Origin: JAICKM01 sp035693165
GTDB lineage: Bacteria > Chloroflexota > Chloroflexia > QHBQ01 > JAICKM01
Direction: 5' to 3'
DNA length: 25,453 nucleotides
Assembly: GCA_035693165.1 (NCBI GenBank)
Contig: DASSGZ010000610.1
Span: forward strand, 1 to 25,453
The position numbers and the translations under genes are program-made. Below, piece by piece: positions 8,858-16,706 of the stretch (position 1 is the stretch's first letter; the number at the start of each line of letters is the position of its first letter). The notes under the pieces were generated by a model. It had not been told where the DNA came from. It was given only the letters and a program-made list of their open reading frames with translations, and did no database searches.

Positions 8858-8886
8858 ATCATAGCAGAAAGAGTCGGGGAAATCAA
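8858..8886 (-). promoter_or_regulatory. Extended -10 sigma-70 promoter of deoR-isomerase-GH106 arm
   Basis: On the minus strand TTGATT (8881-8886) is followed after exactly 17 bp by TATGAT (8858-8863), preceded by TGC, giving an extended -10. The predicted start point is near 8851, about 50 nt before the DeoR ATG. Confidence 0.65.
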
Positions 8887-8926
8887 GCATTCAAAACATA
8901 ATCAGAATCCGTTGCCTGAGAAACTA

Positions 8927-8955
8927 TTGACTTTCCAGGGAAAATGTGCTATCGT
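8927..8955 (+). promoter_or_regulatory. Extended -10 sigma-70 promoter of the sugar ABC transporter arm
   Basis: TTGACT (8927-8932), a 17-bp spacer and TATCGT (8950-8955) preceded by TGC form an extended -10 promoter. The predicted start point is near 8962, leaving a leader of about 368 nt before the binding-protein ATG at 9330. Its -35 lies 40 bp from the -35 of the oppositely directed promoter, so one repressor bound here could affect both. Confidence 0.65.
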
Positions 8956-8997
8956 CCATGCAACGCGACCGGAGGCTCCGGAAATTGAAAGGCTTTC
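8932..8997. promoter_or_regulatory. Two small dyads, candidate DeoR operators
   Basis: TTTCC-ag-GGAAA (8932-8943) is a perfect 5-2-5 dyad inside the spacer of the rightward promoter. GAAAG-g-CTTTC (8987-8997) lies about 25-35 nt downstream of its predicted start point. The 9-mer ACCGAAAGC, present as its reverse complement at 8992-9000, recurs at 7979-7987 between deoR and the isomerase gene. Such a shared 9-mer could occur by chance in regions of this size, so this is only a candidate. Confidence 0.3.
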
Positions 8998-9329
8998 GGT
9001 AGTTGTCGCCTGTTGCCCGGAACCGGGCGCCTGCATCCGGGCGACAGGCCCACCGCAAGGCGACCGGTAGGCGCGGCCTGCGAGCCGGGTTGGATCGGCG
9101 CCCTGGGGCGGTGTCCGTCCGGTGGCCGGCCAGGGCACCCTGCGCATTGAGACCGGCCGGCTTGCGCGAAAGGAGCTGCTTATTACTCCACCCCCACCAC
9201 CCACTACCTTCCCGGCACCGGCGGCTTGCTCTCGCTTCGCGCTCCTCCGCCGCCCTGGTCGCCACGTATAGGGAACCCGGCACACGCTTAGGAAACGGAT
9301 CGGCTGGTCCTACGATGAAGGAGGAAAGC
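8962..9329 (+). promoter_or_regulatory. Long structured 5' leader of the ABC transporter operon
   Basis: No gene is supported in this ~370-nt stretch. It holds a 13-bp stem, 9008-9020 pairing with 9037-9049 (12 Watson-Crick pairs and one U-G), with a 16-nt loop. The GCCCGG at 9015-9020 can instead pair with a second CCGGGC at 9023-9028, so two mutually exclusive hairpins are possible. A second hairpin pairs GCCCTGG (9100-9106) with CCAGGGC (9130-9136). None is followed by a T-run, so a classic attenuator is not supported. It matches no riboswitch class that I recognise. Confidence 0.4.
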
Positions 9330-10892
9330 ATGTCTTCGCAACGCTTTGCGCGAGTCACCATCCTGATCACCGTCTTGAGCCTCTTGATGACCGCCTGTGG
9401 CGGCGAGACCGCCACGAACACGCCGGTGGCCGCCCCGACCAATACCGCGGGCACCGCGGGCGCCGCCGCTACCACCGCGCCGAGCGGATCGGGCGCGACC
9501 GGATCCGGCAAGCAACTCAGCGGCGAACTGTCCGTCTACCTCAACGCGTATTACGATCCCAACACCGACAAGGCCACCGCCGACCTTGCCACGGCGATCG
9601 CCAAGGAGTACGAAGCGGCGCACCCCGGCGTCAAGATCAACCTGGTTGCCAACCTGCCCACGGGCACCGATCTCGAAGCGTGGCTGGCAGGCCGAATGGC
9701 CGCCAACCAGTCGCCCGACATCATGTGGCAGCAGTTCGGCACCCGCAACCAGCGCGGCAGCACCTGGTGGGTCCCGCTCAACCCGTATTTCGACGCCCCG
9801 AACCCCTATATCGCCGCGGGCACGCCGGGCCACGACAAATGGTCCGACTCCCTCCCCGACTATGTCATCGCCCAGACCCGCGCCGCCGACGGCAACTGGT
9901 ACCAGGTTTCGCTCGACTGGGTCGAGACCGGCCTCTATTACAACAAAGACCTCTTTAGCAAAGCCGGCATCGACCCCAACAGTTGGAAGAGCTGGAACCA
10001 GATGGTCAGCGAGATGAAGACGGTAAAGGAAAAGAGCAACACCGCGCCCCTGGGCATGTTTGTGGCCCAGCAGGGGTGGTCCAACTGGTGGTGGATGGAC
10101 GACATGCTGCTCACCGCCAACTGGGCGGATAAGGCCAACGACTTCTACCTGGATAAGTACAACATCCCCGGCATCAAGTTCCGCCAGATGAGTCCGGAGG
10201 AAATGAGCAAGGCCATCCTCGACGGGAAGCTCAGCGCGACCGACCCGCGCATGGACAACTACCTGAAGATGGTCAAGGACTACATCAGCCTGCTGCCGAG
10301 CGATTACGCCGGCATCCCCAACCTCGACGAACTCGACCCGCTGTTCTACACGGGCAAGGTTGCGTCGGTCTGGACGGGGACGTGGAAGAACGCGCCCTAC
10401 GTCAAGAACATCCCGTTCAGCTACGGCATTACCTACCTGCCGCCGTTCACCAAGGACGATGCGCCGGGCGGCCAGGGCACGGCCTACCGCGTGGGCGGCC
10501 CCAGTAGCGCCGGCCAGTACGGCATCGCCCAGTCGGCGGCCAAAGCAGGCAAGCTGGATCTCGCCGTTGACTTCTTGCAGTTCATCAGCGCCCCGCAGAA
10601 CTTAGGCCGGCTGGCCAAGAGCTTTGGCGGCTTCATCCCGATGGTGAAGGGCACCGAAGCGGGCGAAGTCATGGAAGGCTTCCGCAAGATCGCCGACCTG
10701 CCGGAGCGCCTGTTCAACGACCCCGACAACCGGCTGACGGTCGAATCGGGCAACCAGTGGAACCAGGCCATGCAAGCCTTCTTCCTGGGCCAGGCCGATG
10801 CGACCGCCACGAAGACGAAGCTGCAGCAGATCTGGATGGACGCCGCGAAGGCGGAGTGCGCCAAGCAGAAGTGGGAGTGGTGTCCGAAGTAG
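9330..10892 (+). CDS. Lipoprotein ABC sugar-binding protein (family 1 solute-binding)
   Basis: This 520-aa protein starts with a lipoprotein signal: basic N-terminus, hydrophobic core and LMTAC lipobox with the lipidated Cys at residue 23. A Thr/Ala/Pro/Gly-rich tether follows to about residue 65. The mature part is a large type-1 solute-binding protein (INLVANLPTGTDLEAWLAGR; LYYNKDLFSKAGIDP; FLQFISAPQN) with many Trp/Tyr residues (TWWVPLNPY, WSNWWWMDDM) that would stack on sugar rings. Role: captures an oligosaccharide at the cell surface and delivers it to the two permeases downstream. Start 9330 is fixed by AAGGAGG (9318-9324) 5 nt upstream and by the lipobox position; the frame is open further upstream but that would bury the signal. 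First gene of the rightward operon under the extended -10 promoter. The ligand is inferred from the neighbouring rhamnosidases only. Confidence 0.93.
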   Translation: MSSQRFARVTILITVLSLLMTACGGETATNTPVAAPTNTAGTAGAAATTAPSGSGATGSGKQLSGELSVYLNAYYDPNTDKATADLATAIAKEYEAAHPGVKINLVANLPTGTDLEAWLAGRMAANQSPDIMWQQFGTRNQRGSTWWVPLNPYFDAPNPYIAAGTPGHDKWSDSLPDYVIAQTRAADGNWYQVSLDWVETGLYYNKDLFSKAGIDPNSWKSWNQMVSEMKTVKEKSNTAPLGMFVAQQGWSNWWWMDDMLLTANWADKANDFYLDKYNIPGIKFRQMSPEEMSKAILDGKLSATDPRMDNYLKMVKDYISLLPSDYAGIPNLDELDPLFYTGKVASVWTGTWKNAPYVKNIPFSYGITYLPPFTKDDAPGGQGTAYRVGGPSSAGQYGIAQSAAKAGKLDLAVDFLQFISAPQNLGRLAKSFGGFIPMVKGTEAGEVMEGFRKIADLPERLFNDPDNRLTVESGNQWNQAMQAFFLGQADATATKTKLQQIWMDAAKAECAKQKWEWCPK

Positions 10893-10927
10893 GGTCGGGC
10901 GCCAACCACCTTCATCGATGAAACTAT

Positions 10928-10957
10928 GCCGGGGGCAGCCCGCCGGTTGCCCCCGGC
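10928..10957 (+). terminator. 10-bp perfect hairpin between binding protein and permease
   Basis: GCCGGGGGCA (10928-10937) and TGCCCCCGGC (10948-10957) form a perfect 10-bp stem with a 10-nt loop in the 89-nt gap after the binding-protein gene. There is no T-run. Such hairpins after binding-protein genes commonly stabilise the upstream mRNA or allow partial read-through, so that binding protein exceeds permease; that role is inferred here. Confidence 0.55.
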
Positions 10958-10981
10958 CCTTCGTTCAGTGAGGGCGAACCC

Positions 10982-11926
10982 ATGCAAAGCGACATGCCTC
11001 TAGCGAAGGCGGAGACGCGGTGGACCCGGATCAGCCAGGGGCGGGTGCCGATCTATATCCCCTACCTGTTCCTGATCCCGGCCTTTATCCTGCTGATCCT
11101 GTTCCGCTACTTCCCGGCGCTTTCGGCGATCTATCATTCCTTCACCGACTGGAACGGGACCCAGCCCGCGAATTTTGTGGGGCTGGAGCAATACCAGGCG
11201 CTGATTCAGGACCCCGTGTTCCTACTGTCGTTGAAGAATATCCTCATCTATACCGCCGGGCGTACCGTGCTGGTGACGGTGATGGCGGTGGTGGGGGCCG
11301 AACTCGTCTACAACCTGCACAGCCACGGCTGGCGCTCGTTCTGGCGTGTGCTGTTCACGGTGCCGTTGGTCATTCCGACGACCGTGGTCTTTCTGATCTG
11401 GCGCCGCGTGTTCGCCGGGGACATCGGACTGCTCAATGAAGCCCTGAAGGTGCTGGGCCTGCAATCGCTGGCGCAACCCTGGCTCGGGCAGACGGATACG
11501 GCGCTGCCGGCCCTGATCGTGATCGGCTTTCCCCTGGTGTCCACCGTGGGCTTCCTGGTGATCCTGGCGGCGCTGGAGAACCTGCCGCCCGAAGTCAACG
11601 ACGCCGCGCTGCTCGACGGTTGCGGCCCCTGGCGGCGCGTTTTCTCGATCGATCTGCCGGCGATCCGCGGGCCGTTAGCCCTGATCACGATCCTCAGCAT
11701 TAACGCCGGCCTGCAAGAGTTCGCCCCGATGTTGATTATCACCGGCGGCGGCGGGCCGGTGAACGCCACGCAGTCGCCTGGGCTTTACCTGTATCAGCAA
11801 GCCTTTACCTACAATAAGTTTGGGTACGCGACCTCCATCGGCACCGTCCTCATGCTTATTACCCTGGCATTTAGCGTATTCATTTTAATCGCACGCTACA
11901 GGAGAGCCGTCGATGTTGAAGTCTGA
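10982..11926 (+). CDS. ABC sugar transporter permease, MalF/UgpA type
   Basis: The 314-aa membrane protein has six predicted helices, beginning with YIPYLFLIPAFILLILFRYF after a short cytoplasmic N-terminus. The cytoplasmic EAA-type coupling loop is visible late in the protein (NLPPEVNDAALLDGCGPWRR, then VFSIDLPAIRGP), with the DG and LP positions of the family. It forms a heterodimer with the next gene product and is energised by an ABC ATPase. No ATPase gene is in this window, so a shared MsmK/UgpC-type ATPase encoded elsewhere is likely (inference). Start supported by GAGGG (10970-10974) 7 nt upstream. Its 3' end overlaps the next gene by 14 nt, suggesting translational coupling. Confidence 0.93.
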   Translation: MQSDMPLAKAETRWTRISQGRVPIYIPYLFLIPAFILLILFRYFPALSAIYHSFTDWNGTQPANFVGLEQYQALIQDPVFLLSLKNILIYTAGRTVLVTVMAVVGAELVYNLHSHGWRSFWRVLFTVPLVIPTTVVFLIWRRVFAGDIGLLNEALKVLGLQSLAQPWLGQTDTALPALIVIGFPLVSTVGFLVILAALENLPPEVNDAALLDGCGPWRRVFSIDLPAIRGPLALITILSINAGLQEFAPMLIITGGGGPVNATQSPGLYLYQQAFTYNKFGYATSIGTVLMLITLAFSVFILIARYRRAVDVEV

Positions 11927-12785
11927 CACCCGTGTGACCAGCGCGCCGCTCGTGGCTGCCCAGTCGCAGTCGCGGCGCTGGCGGCGCGACTGGCCCCTGA
12001 ACCTGGTCCTGGCCGTGCTGGCGTTTCTGACCTATGTGCCCCTGGTCATCGTGCTGGTGGACTCGTTCAAGGACACCCGCCAGTTCTTCACCGAGTTCTG
12101 GTTGCCGGCGCTGCCGCTGCATGCCGAGAACTATATGAAGGCGCTGCCGGTGATCGCGCAGAGCCTGCTCTACACCGTGATCTACACGGCGCCCACCACC
12201 CTCATGGTGCTGGCGGTTTCCGCGCTTACCGGCTATGCGTTCGCGCGCTACCGCTTTCCGGGCCGCGAACCGCTCTTCTTCGCTATTCTGATCATTATCA
12301 TGCTGCCCGGCATCTTGCTGGTCATCCCCATGTTCGTACAAATTGTCGGGTGGGGCTGGCAGAACAGCGTTCAGTCCATCGTGTTCCCCTGGACGGCCGT
12401 GCAGATTCCGATCGGCATGTTCCTGATGCGCACCTTCTTCGAGACCATGCCGAAGGAGTATTTTGAAGCCGCGCGGCTCGACGGCGCAACCGAGTTGCAG
12501 TTGTTCTACCGCATCGCGCTGCCGCTCGCGCTGCCCGCGTTCAGCACGCTGGGCATTCTGACCCTGCTGTTCGCCTGGAACGATATCATCTGGCCCCTGA
12601 TCGCCATTTTTGACGCCACCAAATACCCAATCTCGATCGGCGTGCTGGCCTTCAATTCGAGTTATTCGGCGGACTACGGCACCACATTCGCCGCCTACGT
12701 GATCGCGTCGGCGCCGCTGCTGATCTTCTTCGCCTTCACGGCGCGCCGCTTTATGGCCGGCCTGCAGGGCGGCATCAGCCTGTAA
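11913..12785 (+). CDS. ABC sugar transporter permease, MalG/UgpE type
   Basis: The 290-aa protein has six predicted helices and the MalG-type EAA loop (MPKEYFEAARLDGATELQLF, then YRIALPLALPA). Its LTGYAFARYRFPGRE segment and C-terminal RRFMAGLQGGISL ending are typical of the family. It pairs with the preceding permease to form the membrane channel for an imported oligosaccharide. The ATG lies inside the 3' end of the upstream gene (14-nt overlap), with AGGAGAG (11900-11906) 6 nt before it. The next gene, the GH78-like enzyme, starts 26 nt after its stop, so all four rightward genes look like one operon. Confidence 0.94.
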   Translation: MLKSDTRVTSAPLVAAQSQSRRWRRDWPLNLVLAVLAFLTYVPLVIVLVDSFKDTRQFFTEFWLPALPLHAENYMKALPVIAQSLLYTVIYTAPTTLMVLAVSALTGYAFARYRFPGREPLFFAILIIIMLPGILLVIPMFVQIVGWGWQNSVQSIVFPWTAVQIPIGMFLMRTFFETMPKEYFEAARLDGATELQLFYRIALPLALPAFSTLGILTLLFAWNDIIWPLIAIFDATKYPISIGVLAFNSSYSADYGTTFAAYVIASAPLLIFFAFTARRFMAGLQGGISL

Positions 12786-12811
12786 TCGACAGACAGGATG
12801 GGACACAAGCC

Positions 12812-15800
12812 ATGACGACTGATGAATTAACGCCCGTGGCGCAGGACGTGGCGGCGTCGCCCGCAGCGCCCGAGTTTTCTCCTGGCGCGCAGTGGATCTG
12901 GGGCGGCGACGATCCGACCGCGCGCAACCAGTGGCGCTATTTCCGGGGCCGCTTCCCCGCCCCGGCGGATGTCCGGCGGGCGACCCTGCTGCTGACCGCC
13001 GACTCGCGCTACGAGTGCAGCGTGAACGGCCGGTACATTGGCCGCGGCCCGGCGCGCGGCTTCCCCTTCGCCTACAGCTACGACGTGTATGACCTCACGC
13101 CCGACCTGCGCCCCGGCGCGGACAACGTGATCGCCGTGCTGGTCAACCACCTGGCCGACCACACGATGAGCTACATCCCCGGCGCGGCGGGCCTGCTCTG
13201 CGAAATCGTGCTCGAAGACGAGGCCGGGCACGAGACCCGCTATTCCTCCGGCAAGGACTGGCGGACGGCGGTCTGCGCCACCTTCAACAATGACGCACCG
13301 CGCATCGCCACGCAGCAGGAGTTCGAGGAACAATACGACGCCCGGCAGGAGATCGCCGGGTGGGATCAGCCGGCGTTTGACGATAGCGGATGGGCGGCGG
13401 CGGACGAGGTGGCCCCGGCGGGCGGCGGCCCCTGGACCGCGCTGCTGCCGCGCACGATTCCCTTCCTGAGCGAGGATATGGTGTGGCCGGCGGAGATCAA
13501 GGCGGTGGAACTGGCCCGGCCCCGCCCCGGCGTCTTCTGGACACTCGACGTGCGCTACGAGGCGGGGGCCGAGCGCACCGGGCAGCGGGCGGCGCCGCCC
13601 GGCGAGCGCGGCCTGATCCTCTTCACCGAAGTCTTTGCCCCGCAGGAGACGACGGTGCGCATCCACAATTTCCCGAACTACGAGCCGGTGGGCATCCGCG
13701 TCAACGACCAGGTATTCGATACCGAGGACATACTGGGGTTCAGCGACGAGCCGATCCAGGCGACGTTGCGCGCCGGGGCGAACCTGGTGATGCTGAAGAA
13801 CATGCTCACGCCTAGCTGGTTCTTCGAGACCGACGTGCCGCTGACTTTCTCGGCGGACCGCTTTGTGCCGGGCACGGCATGGGTGCTCATCGCGCCGCTG
13901 AACGAACTGAACGGCGAACTACAGCGCTTCTGGTCGGTGGGCTCGCTGGATGACCTGCCCGCGCAGGGCACGCGGCAGGGGATCCCGGCTGCCGCCAACA
14001 AGCTCGACATCTTCGCCCTGACCGCCACCCAGCGATTCTTTGCCGTCGAGGGCGGCTTCTGCTCGTACGACATCACGCGGGCCACGCCCCGCCCGCCCCT
14101 GCCCGGCGCGCGCCCCGTCCCCGCCGGGCAGCCCGAGGCGTTGCTACACGATAACGACAATTGGACGACGATCAACCCGCAGCCCGACGGCGACACGCAC
14201 CTGATCGTGGATTTCGGGCGCGAGATTATCGGCTACGTGGAGCTGGAGATCGACGCCCCGGCGGACGCGCTGATCGACGCCAACTTCTTCGAGGGCATCG
14301 ACGATACCGGCATCTTCTGGACCTGGAACCTGCGCAACAGCTTCCGCTACACCTGTCGCGCGGGGTTGCAGCGGTTCACGTCGCACCAGCGGCGGGGTTT
14401 CCGCTACGGCGCGTTCACCTTCCGCAACTTGCAGCGGCCCCTGAAGATCCGCTACATCGGCACCCACCTGGCGACCTACCCGGTCGCTGCCCGCGGCCAC
14501 TTCGCGGCGTCGGATGAAACGCTGACCAAGATCTGGGAGGTCGCGGCCTACACGGTCCAACTCTGCATGCTCGATACGTATGTGGACTGCCCGGCCTACG
14601 AACAGGTCTACTGGGTGGGCGACGCGCGCAACAGCGCCCTGGTCAACGCGGTGGCCTTCGGCGCGTTCGACCTGACCGACCGCTGCGTGCGCCTCACCGG
14701 CCAGTCGCTTTCCGAGGAGCTGCGCGCCGTCAAGCCGCCGCACCTGCAGGCGATGCGCCCGCATATCACCACGTCGCACGTGGTGAGCAGTTGGTTTGAC
14801 GAGATCCCAATGTGGACGTTTCTCTGGGTCTGGATGGCCTGGGAAAACTACCAGCACACAGGCGACCGCGCCGCCCTGGCCGCCTACTACGCCGACGTGC
14901 GCGAGTGCCTGGCCCGCTGCGCCGGCTTCCTGACCGACCGCGACCTGCTCGACATCCCCGATGTCTGGAACCTGGTGGACTGGGCGGCGCAGGATCTGGA
15001 GCGCGACGGCGAGGTGATCAGCAACACCGTGCTGATGGCCCAGGCGCTCGACTACGCGGCGCGCATGGCCGGCACCCTGGACCAGCCCGATGCGGCCCGC
15101 GCCCATGAGGAGCTGGCCGCGCGCCTGCGGGCCGCCGTCAATACCTACGGCTGGTCCGAGCAGCACCAGGGCTATGTCGATACCGTGCGCGACCAGCCTG
15201 CATACGAGCGCTACTTGCAGCGGTGCCGGGAGCGGGGGATCGACCCGGAGACGTTCGAGGACTTCGAGCGCAAGCAGCGCGTGAGCGAGCCGACCAACAC
15301 GCTGGTCCTGCAATGCGAGGCCGTGCCGGCAGAGCGGCGGGAAGCCGTGCTGCGGTTTGTGCTCGCCGCCAAGCAAGGCCAGTTCATCGGCAGCAGTCCC
15401 TGGCGCGCCCGCTACGGCCACCCGGACGAGGTTGTGCCCGTCGGCAGCCCCTGGTTCCTGTTCTTCACCCTGGAAACGCTGTTCAAGGAAGGCTACGCCG
15501 AGGATGCCCTCAACATCCTGCGCGAGCAGTGGAACCGGATGCTGGAGAAGGGGGCGACCACCTTCTGGGAGACCTTCCCCGGCTTCATCGGCGCGGGCCA
15601 CTGGAGCCGCAGCCTGTGCCACGGCTGGTCGGCGGCCCCGGCCTACTTCCTCTCGACCCAGGTGCTCGGCGTCACGCCCGCCGCGCCCGGCTATGCTCGC
15701 ATCCGCATCGCCCCGCAGCCGTTCCACCTGCGCTGGGCGCGGGGCACGGTGCCGACGCCGCGCGGCCCGGTCTTCGTCTCCTGGCGCCTGGACGATACCG

Positions 15801-15862
15801 GGCAGATGGCGATCGAATACCATGCCCCGGAGGGCTGCGAGGTCGAACTGGTCCACCCGTAG
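12812..15862 (+). CDS. GH78-like alpha-L-rhamnosidase, cytoplasmic
   Basis: The 1016-aa protein follows the bacterial rhamnosidase plan. An N-terminal beta-sandwich begins near residue 26 (GAQWIWGGDD; ECSVNGRYIGRGPARGFPFA). A further beta domain extends to about residue 480, then an (alpha/alpha)6 catalytic domain to about 930 and a C-terminal beta domain (GYARIRIAPQP). The GH78 signature is altered in wording (DCPAYEQVYWVGDA instead of the common DCPQRDER form). However, the acidic positions known to contact rhamnose are kept at the same spacing: D592, E597 and D604. The presumed general base is E920 in TFWETF, followed by the family-typical SRSLCHGWSAAPAYF. No signal peptide is present, so it works in the cytosol after transport. 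Reaction: hydrolysis of terminal alpha-L-rhamnosyl residues. Start chosen at the ATG 26 nt after the permease stop; the ribosome site (AGGATGGGA) is weak. Confidence 0.88.
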   Translation: MTTDELTPVAQDVAASPAAPEFSPGAQWIWGGDDPTARNQWRYFRGRFPAPADVRRATLLLTADSRYECSVNGRYIGRGPARGFPFAYSYDVYDLTPDLRPGADNVIAVLVNHLADHTMSYIPGAAGLLCEIVLEDEAGHETRYSSGKDWRTAVCATFNNDAPRIATQQEFEEQYDARQEIAGWDQPAFDDSGWAAADEVAPAGGGPWTALLPRTIPFLSEDMVWPAEIKAVELARPRPGVFWTLDVRYEAGAERTGQRAAPPGERGLILFTEVFAPQETTVRIHNFPNYEPVGIRVNDQVFDTEDILGFSDEPIQATLRAGANLVMLKNMLTPSWFFETDVPLTFSADRFVPGTAWVLIAPLNELNGELQRFWSVGSLDDLPAQGTRQGIPAAANKLDIFALTATQRFFAVEGGFCSYDITRATPRPPLPGARPVPAGQPEALLHDNDNWTTINPQPDGDTHLIVDFGREIIGYVELEIDAPADALIDANFFEGIDDTGIFWTWNLRNSFRYTCRAGLQRFTSHQRRGFRYGAFTFRNLQRPLKIRYIGTHLATYPVAARGHFAASDETLTKIWEVAAYTVQLCMLDTYVDCPAYEQVYWVGDARNSALVNAVAFGAFDLTDRCVRLTGQSLSEELRAVKPPHLQAMRPHITTSHVVSSWFDEIPMWTFLWVWMAWENYQHTGDRAALAAYYADVRECLARCAGFLTDRDLLDIPDVWNLVDWAAQDLERDGEVISNTVLMAQALDYAARMAGTLDQPDAARAHEELAARLRAAVNTYGWSEQHQGYVDTVRDQPAYERYLQRCRERGIDPETFEDFERKQRVSEPTNTLVLQCEAVPAERREAVLRFVLAAKQGQFIGSSPWRARYGHPDEVVPVGSPWFLFFTLETLFKEGYAEDALNILREQWNRMLEKGATTFWETFPGFIGAGHWSRSLCHGWSAAPAYFLSTQVLGVTPAAPGYARIRIAPQPFHLRWARGTVPTPRGPVFVSWRLDDTGQMAIEYHAPEGCEVELVHP

Positions 15863-15896
15863 GGGCGGCGCTCTCTACCGCTTCCCGGCGGCGGTG

Positions 15897-16472
15897 CTAT
15901 TGCTGCGTCGCCGGGGAGGGAGCCAGCCGGCGCAGCAATTCGACCTGGCCGACGTGCGTGGCCTCATGCTCGATGATGTGCCAGATGATCCAGTCGATGG
16001 TATAGAGGGTGCTGCGCCGTTCCTGGCCGGAGAGCGGTTCGGCCTCGCCCACCCGCCGGGCCAGGTCGCCATCGCTGAAGTCGCGCAGGACCGCCAGGGT
16101 GCGGGCGCGGGTCGCCGCCAGTTGATCGAGGTAGGCCGCCAGGAGCCGCCCCTGCACCTGGGGCACGCCCACGCGGATCGGCATCGCCTCGGCCCAGTTG
16201 CCGGGGTAGGCGTCATCGGCGAGGCCGAAAATGTCCTCATGGATCCAGGACCATTCGACGCCATCCAGGTGCAGCAAGAGCGTGCCAATCGATTCGGTCT
16301 GCTCGTCCGGGTGCCAATCCAGTTGCGCAGGGGTCAGCCCCTCCAGTTCATGCAATAAATCCGCGCGGACTTCGGTCATCTGGGCCACGTAGCGCCCGAT
16401 TTGCGGGCTATAGCCGGGCACGGGGTCGCAGGTCACGATGCGCGGGTGGGCGGCGGTGGGTTGGGAATCCAT
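15897..16472 (-). CDS. DinB-fold (DinB_2/YfiT-like) putative metal-dependent protein
   Basis: This 191-aa protein is a four-helix DinB-superfamily member. The usual metal-binding histidines are visible: one in TLLLHLDGVEWSWIHED and a C-terminal cluster in WIIWHIIEHEATHVGQVELL. The helix-2 start PAQLDWHPDEQTESIGTLL is also typical. Family proteins include thiol-dependent transferases and damage-induced proteins, but most are uncharacterised, so the reaction is unknown. Start 16472 is chosen over 16535 because GGAGAGGAG lies just upstream of this ATG. It is convergent with the GH78-like gene (34-nt gap) and divergent from the lysozyme-like gene. The 234-nt divergent region shows no promoter I would defend. 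No evident functional link to either neighbour. Confidence 0.88.
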   Translation of the reverse strand: MDSQPTAAHPRIVTCDPVPGYSPQIGRYVAQMTEVRADLLHELEGLTPAQLDWHPDEQTESIGTLLLHLDGVEWSWIHEDIFGLADDAYPGNWAEAMPIRVGVPQVQGRLLAAYLDQLAATRARTLAVLRDFSDGDLARRVGEAEPLSGQERRSTLYTIDWIIWHIIEHEATHVGQVELLRRLAPSPATQQ

Positions 16473-16706
16473 GCGTTTCTCCTCTCCGGTACGGTAGCGT
16501 AGGCGGCAACAACCCGCAAGGGGTGTGCCATGCACAAAGCGGCGGCGTGTATTGTATGGTCCTGCCAGGCACCGTCCTGAGCTTGAGTGCGGCGCGGGCC
16601 GTATCGGCCGGGTTCGCGCAGCAGGCCGGTGGGGTGTTCACCAGGGTTTCCCATATAGTAGCCGCGGGCCGGTCGCCCTCTGCGGCGCGGCTGCGAAGGA
16701 GTGCAT

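Noticed and set aside
8803..8886. N-terminal extension of the DeoR protein to 8886
   Set aside because: It would cross the extended -10 promoter (8858-8886), has no ribosome site, and DeoR family proteins start directly before the HTH as with the ATG at 8802.
7979..9000. Shared 9-mer ACCGAAAGC on both sides of deoR as a DeoR operator
   Set aside because: Kept only as a weak note: by a rough count a 9-mer match between these two intergenic regions is not improbable by chance.
9003..9329. In-frame N-terminal extension of the sugar-binding protein
   Set aside because: It would place the lipoprotein signal and lipobox more than 100 residues inside the protein; the ATG at 9330 has AAGGAGG at good spacing.
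14144..15856. 570-aa minus-strand open frame
   Set aside because: Antisense to the catalytic half of the GH78-like gene; composition typical of GC-rich shadow frames, with no start context or domain.
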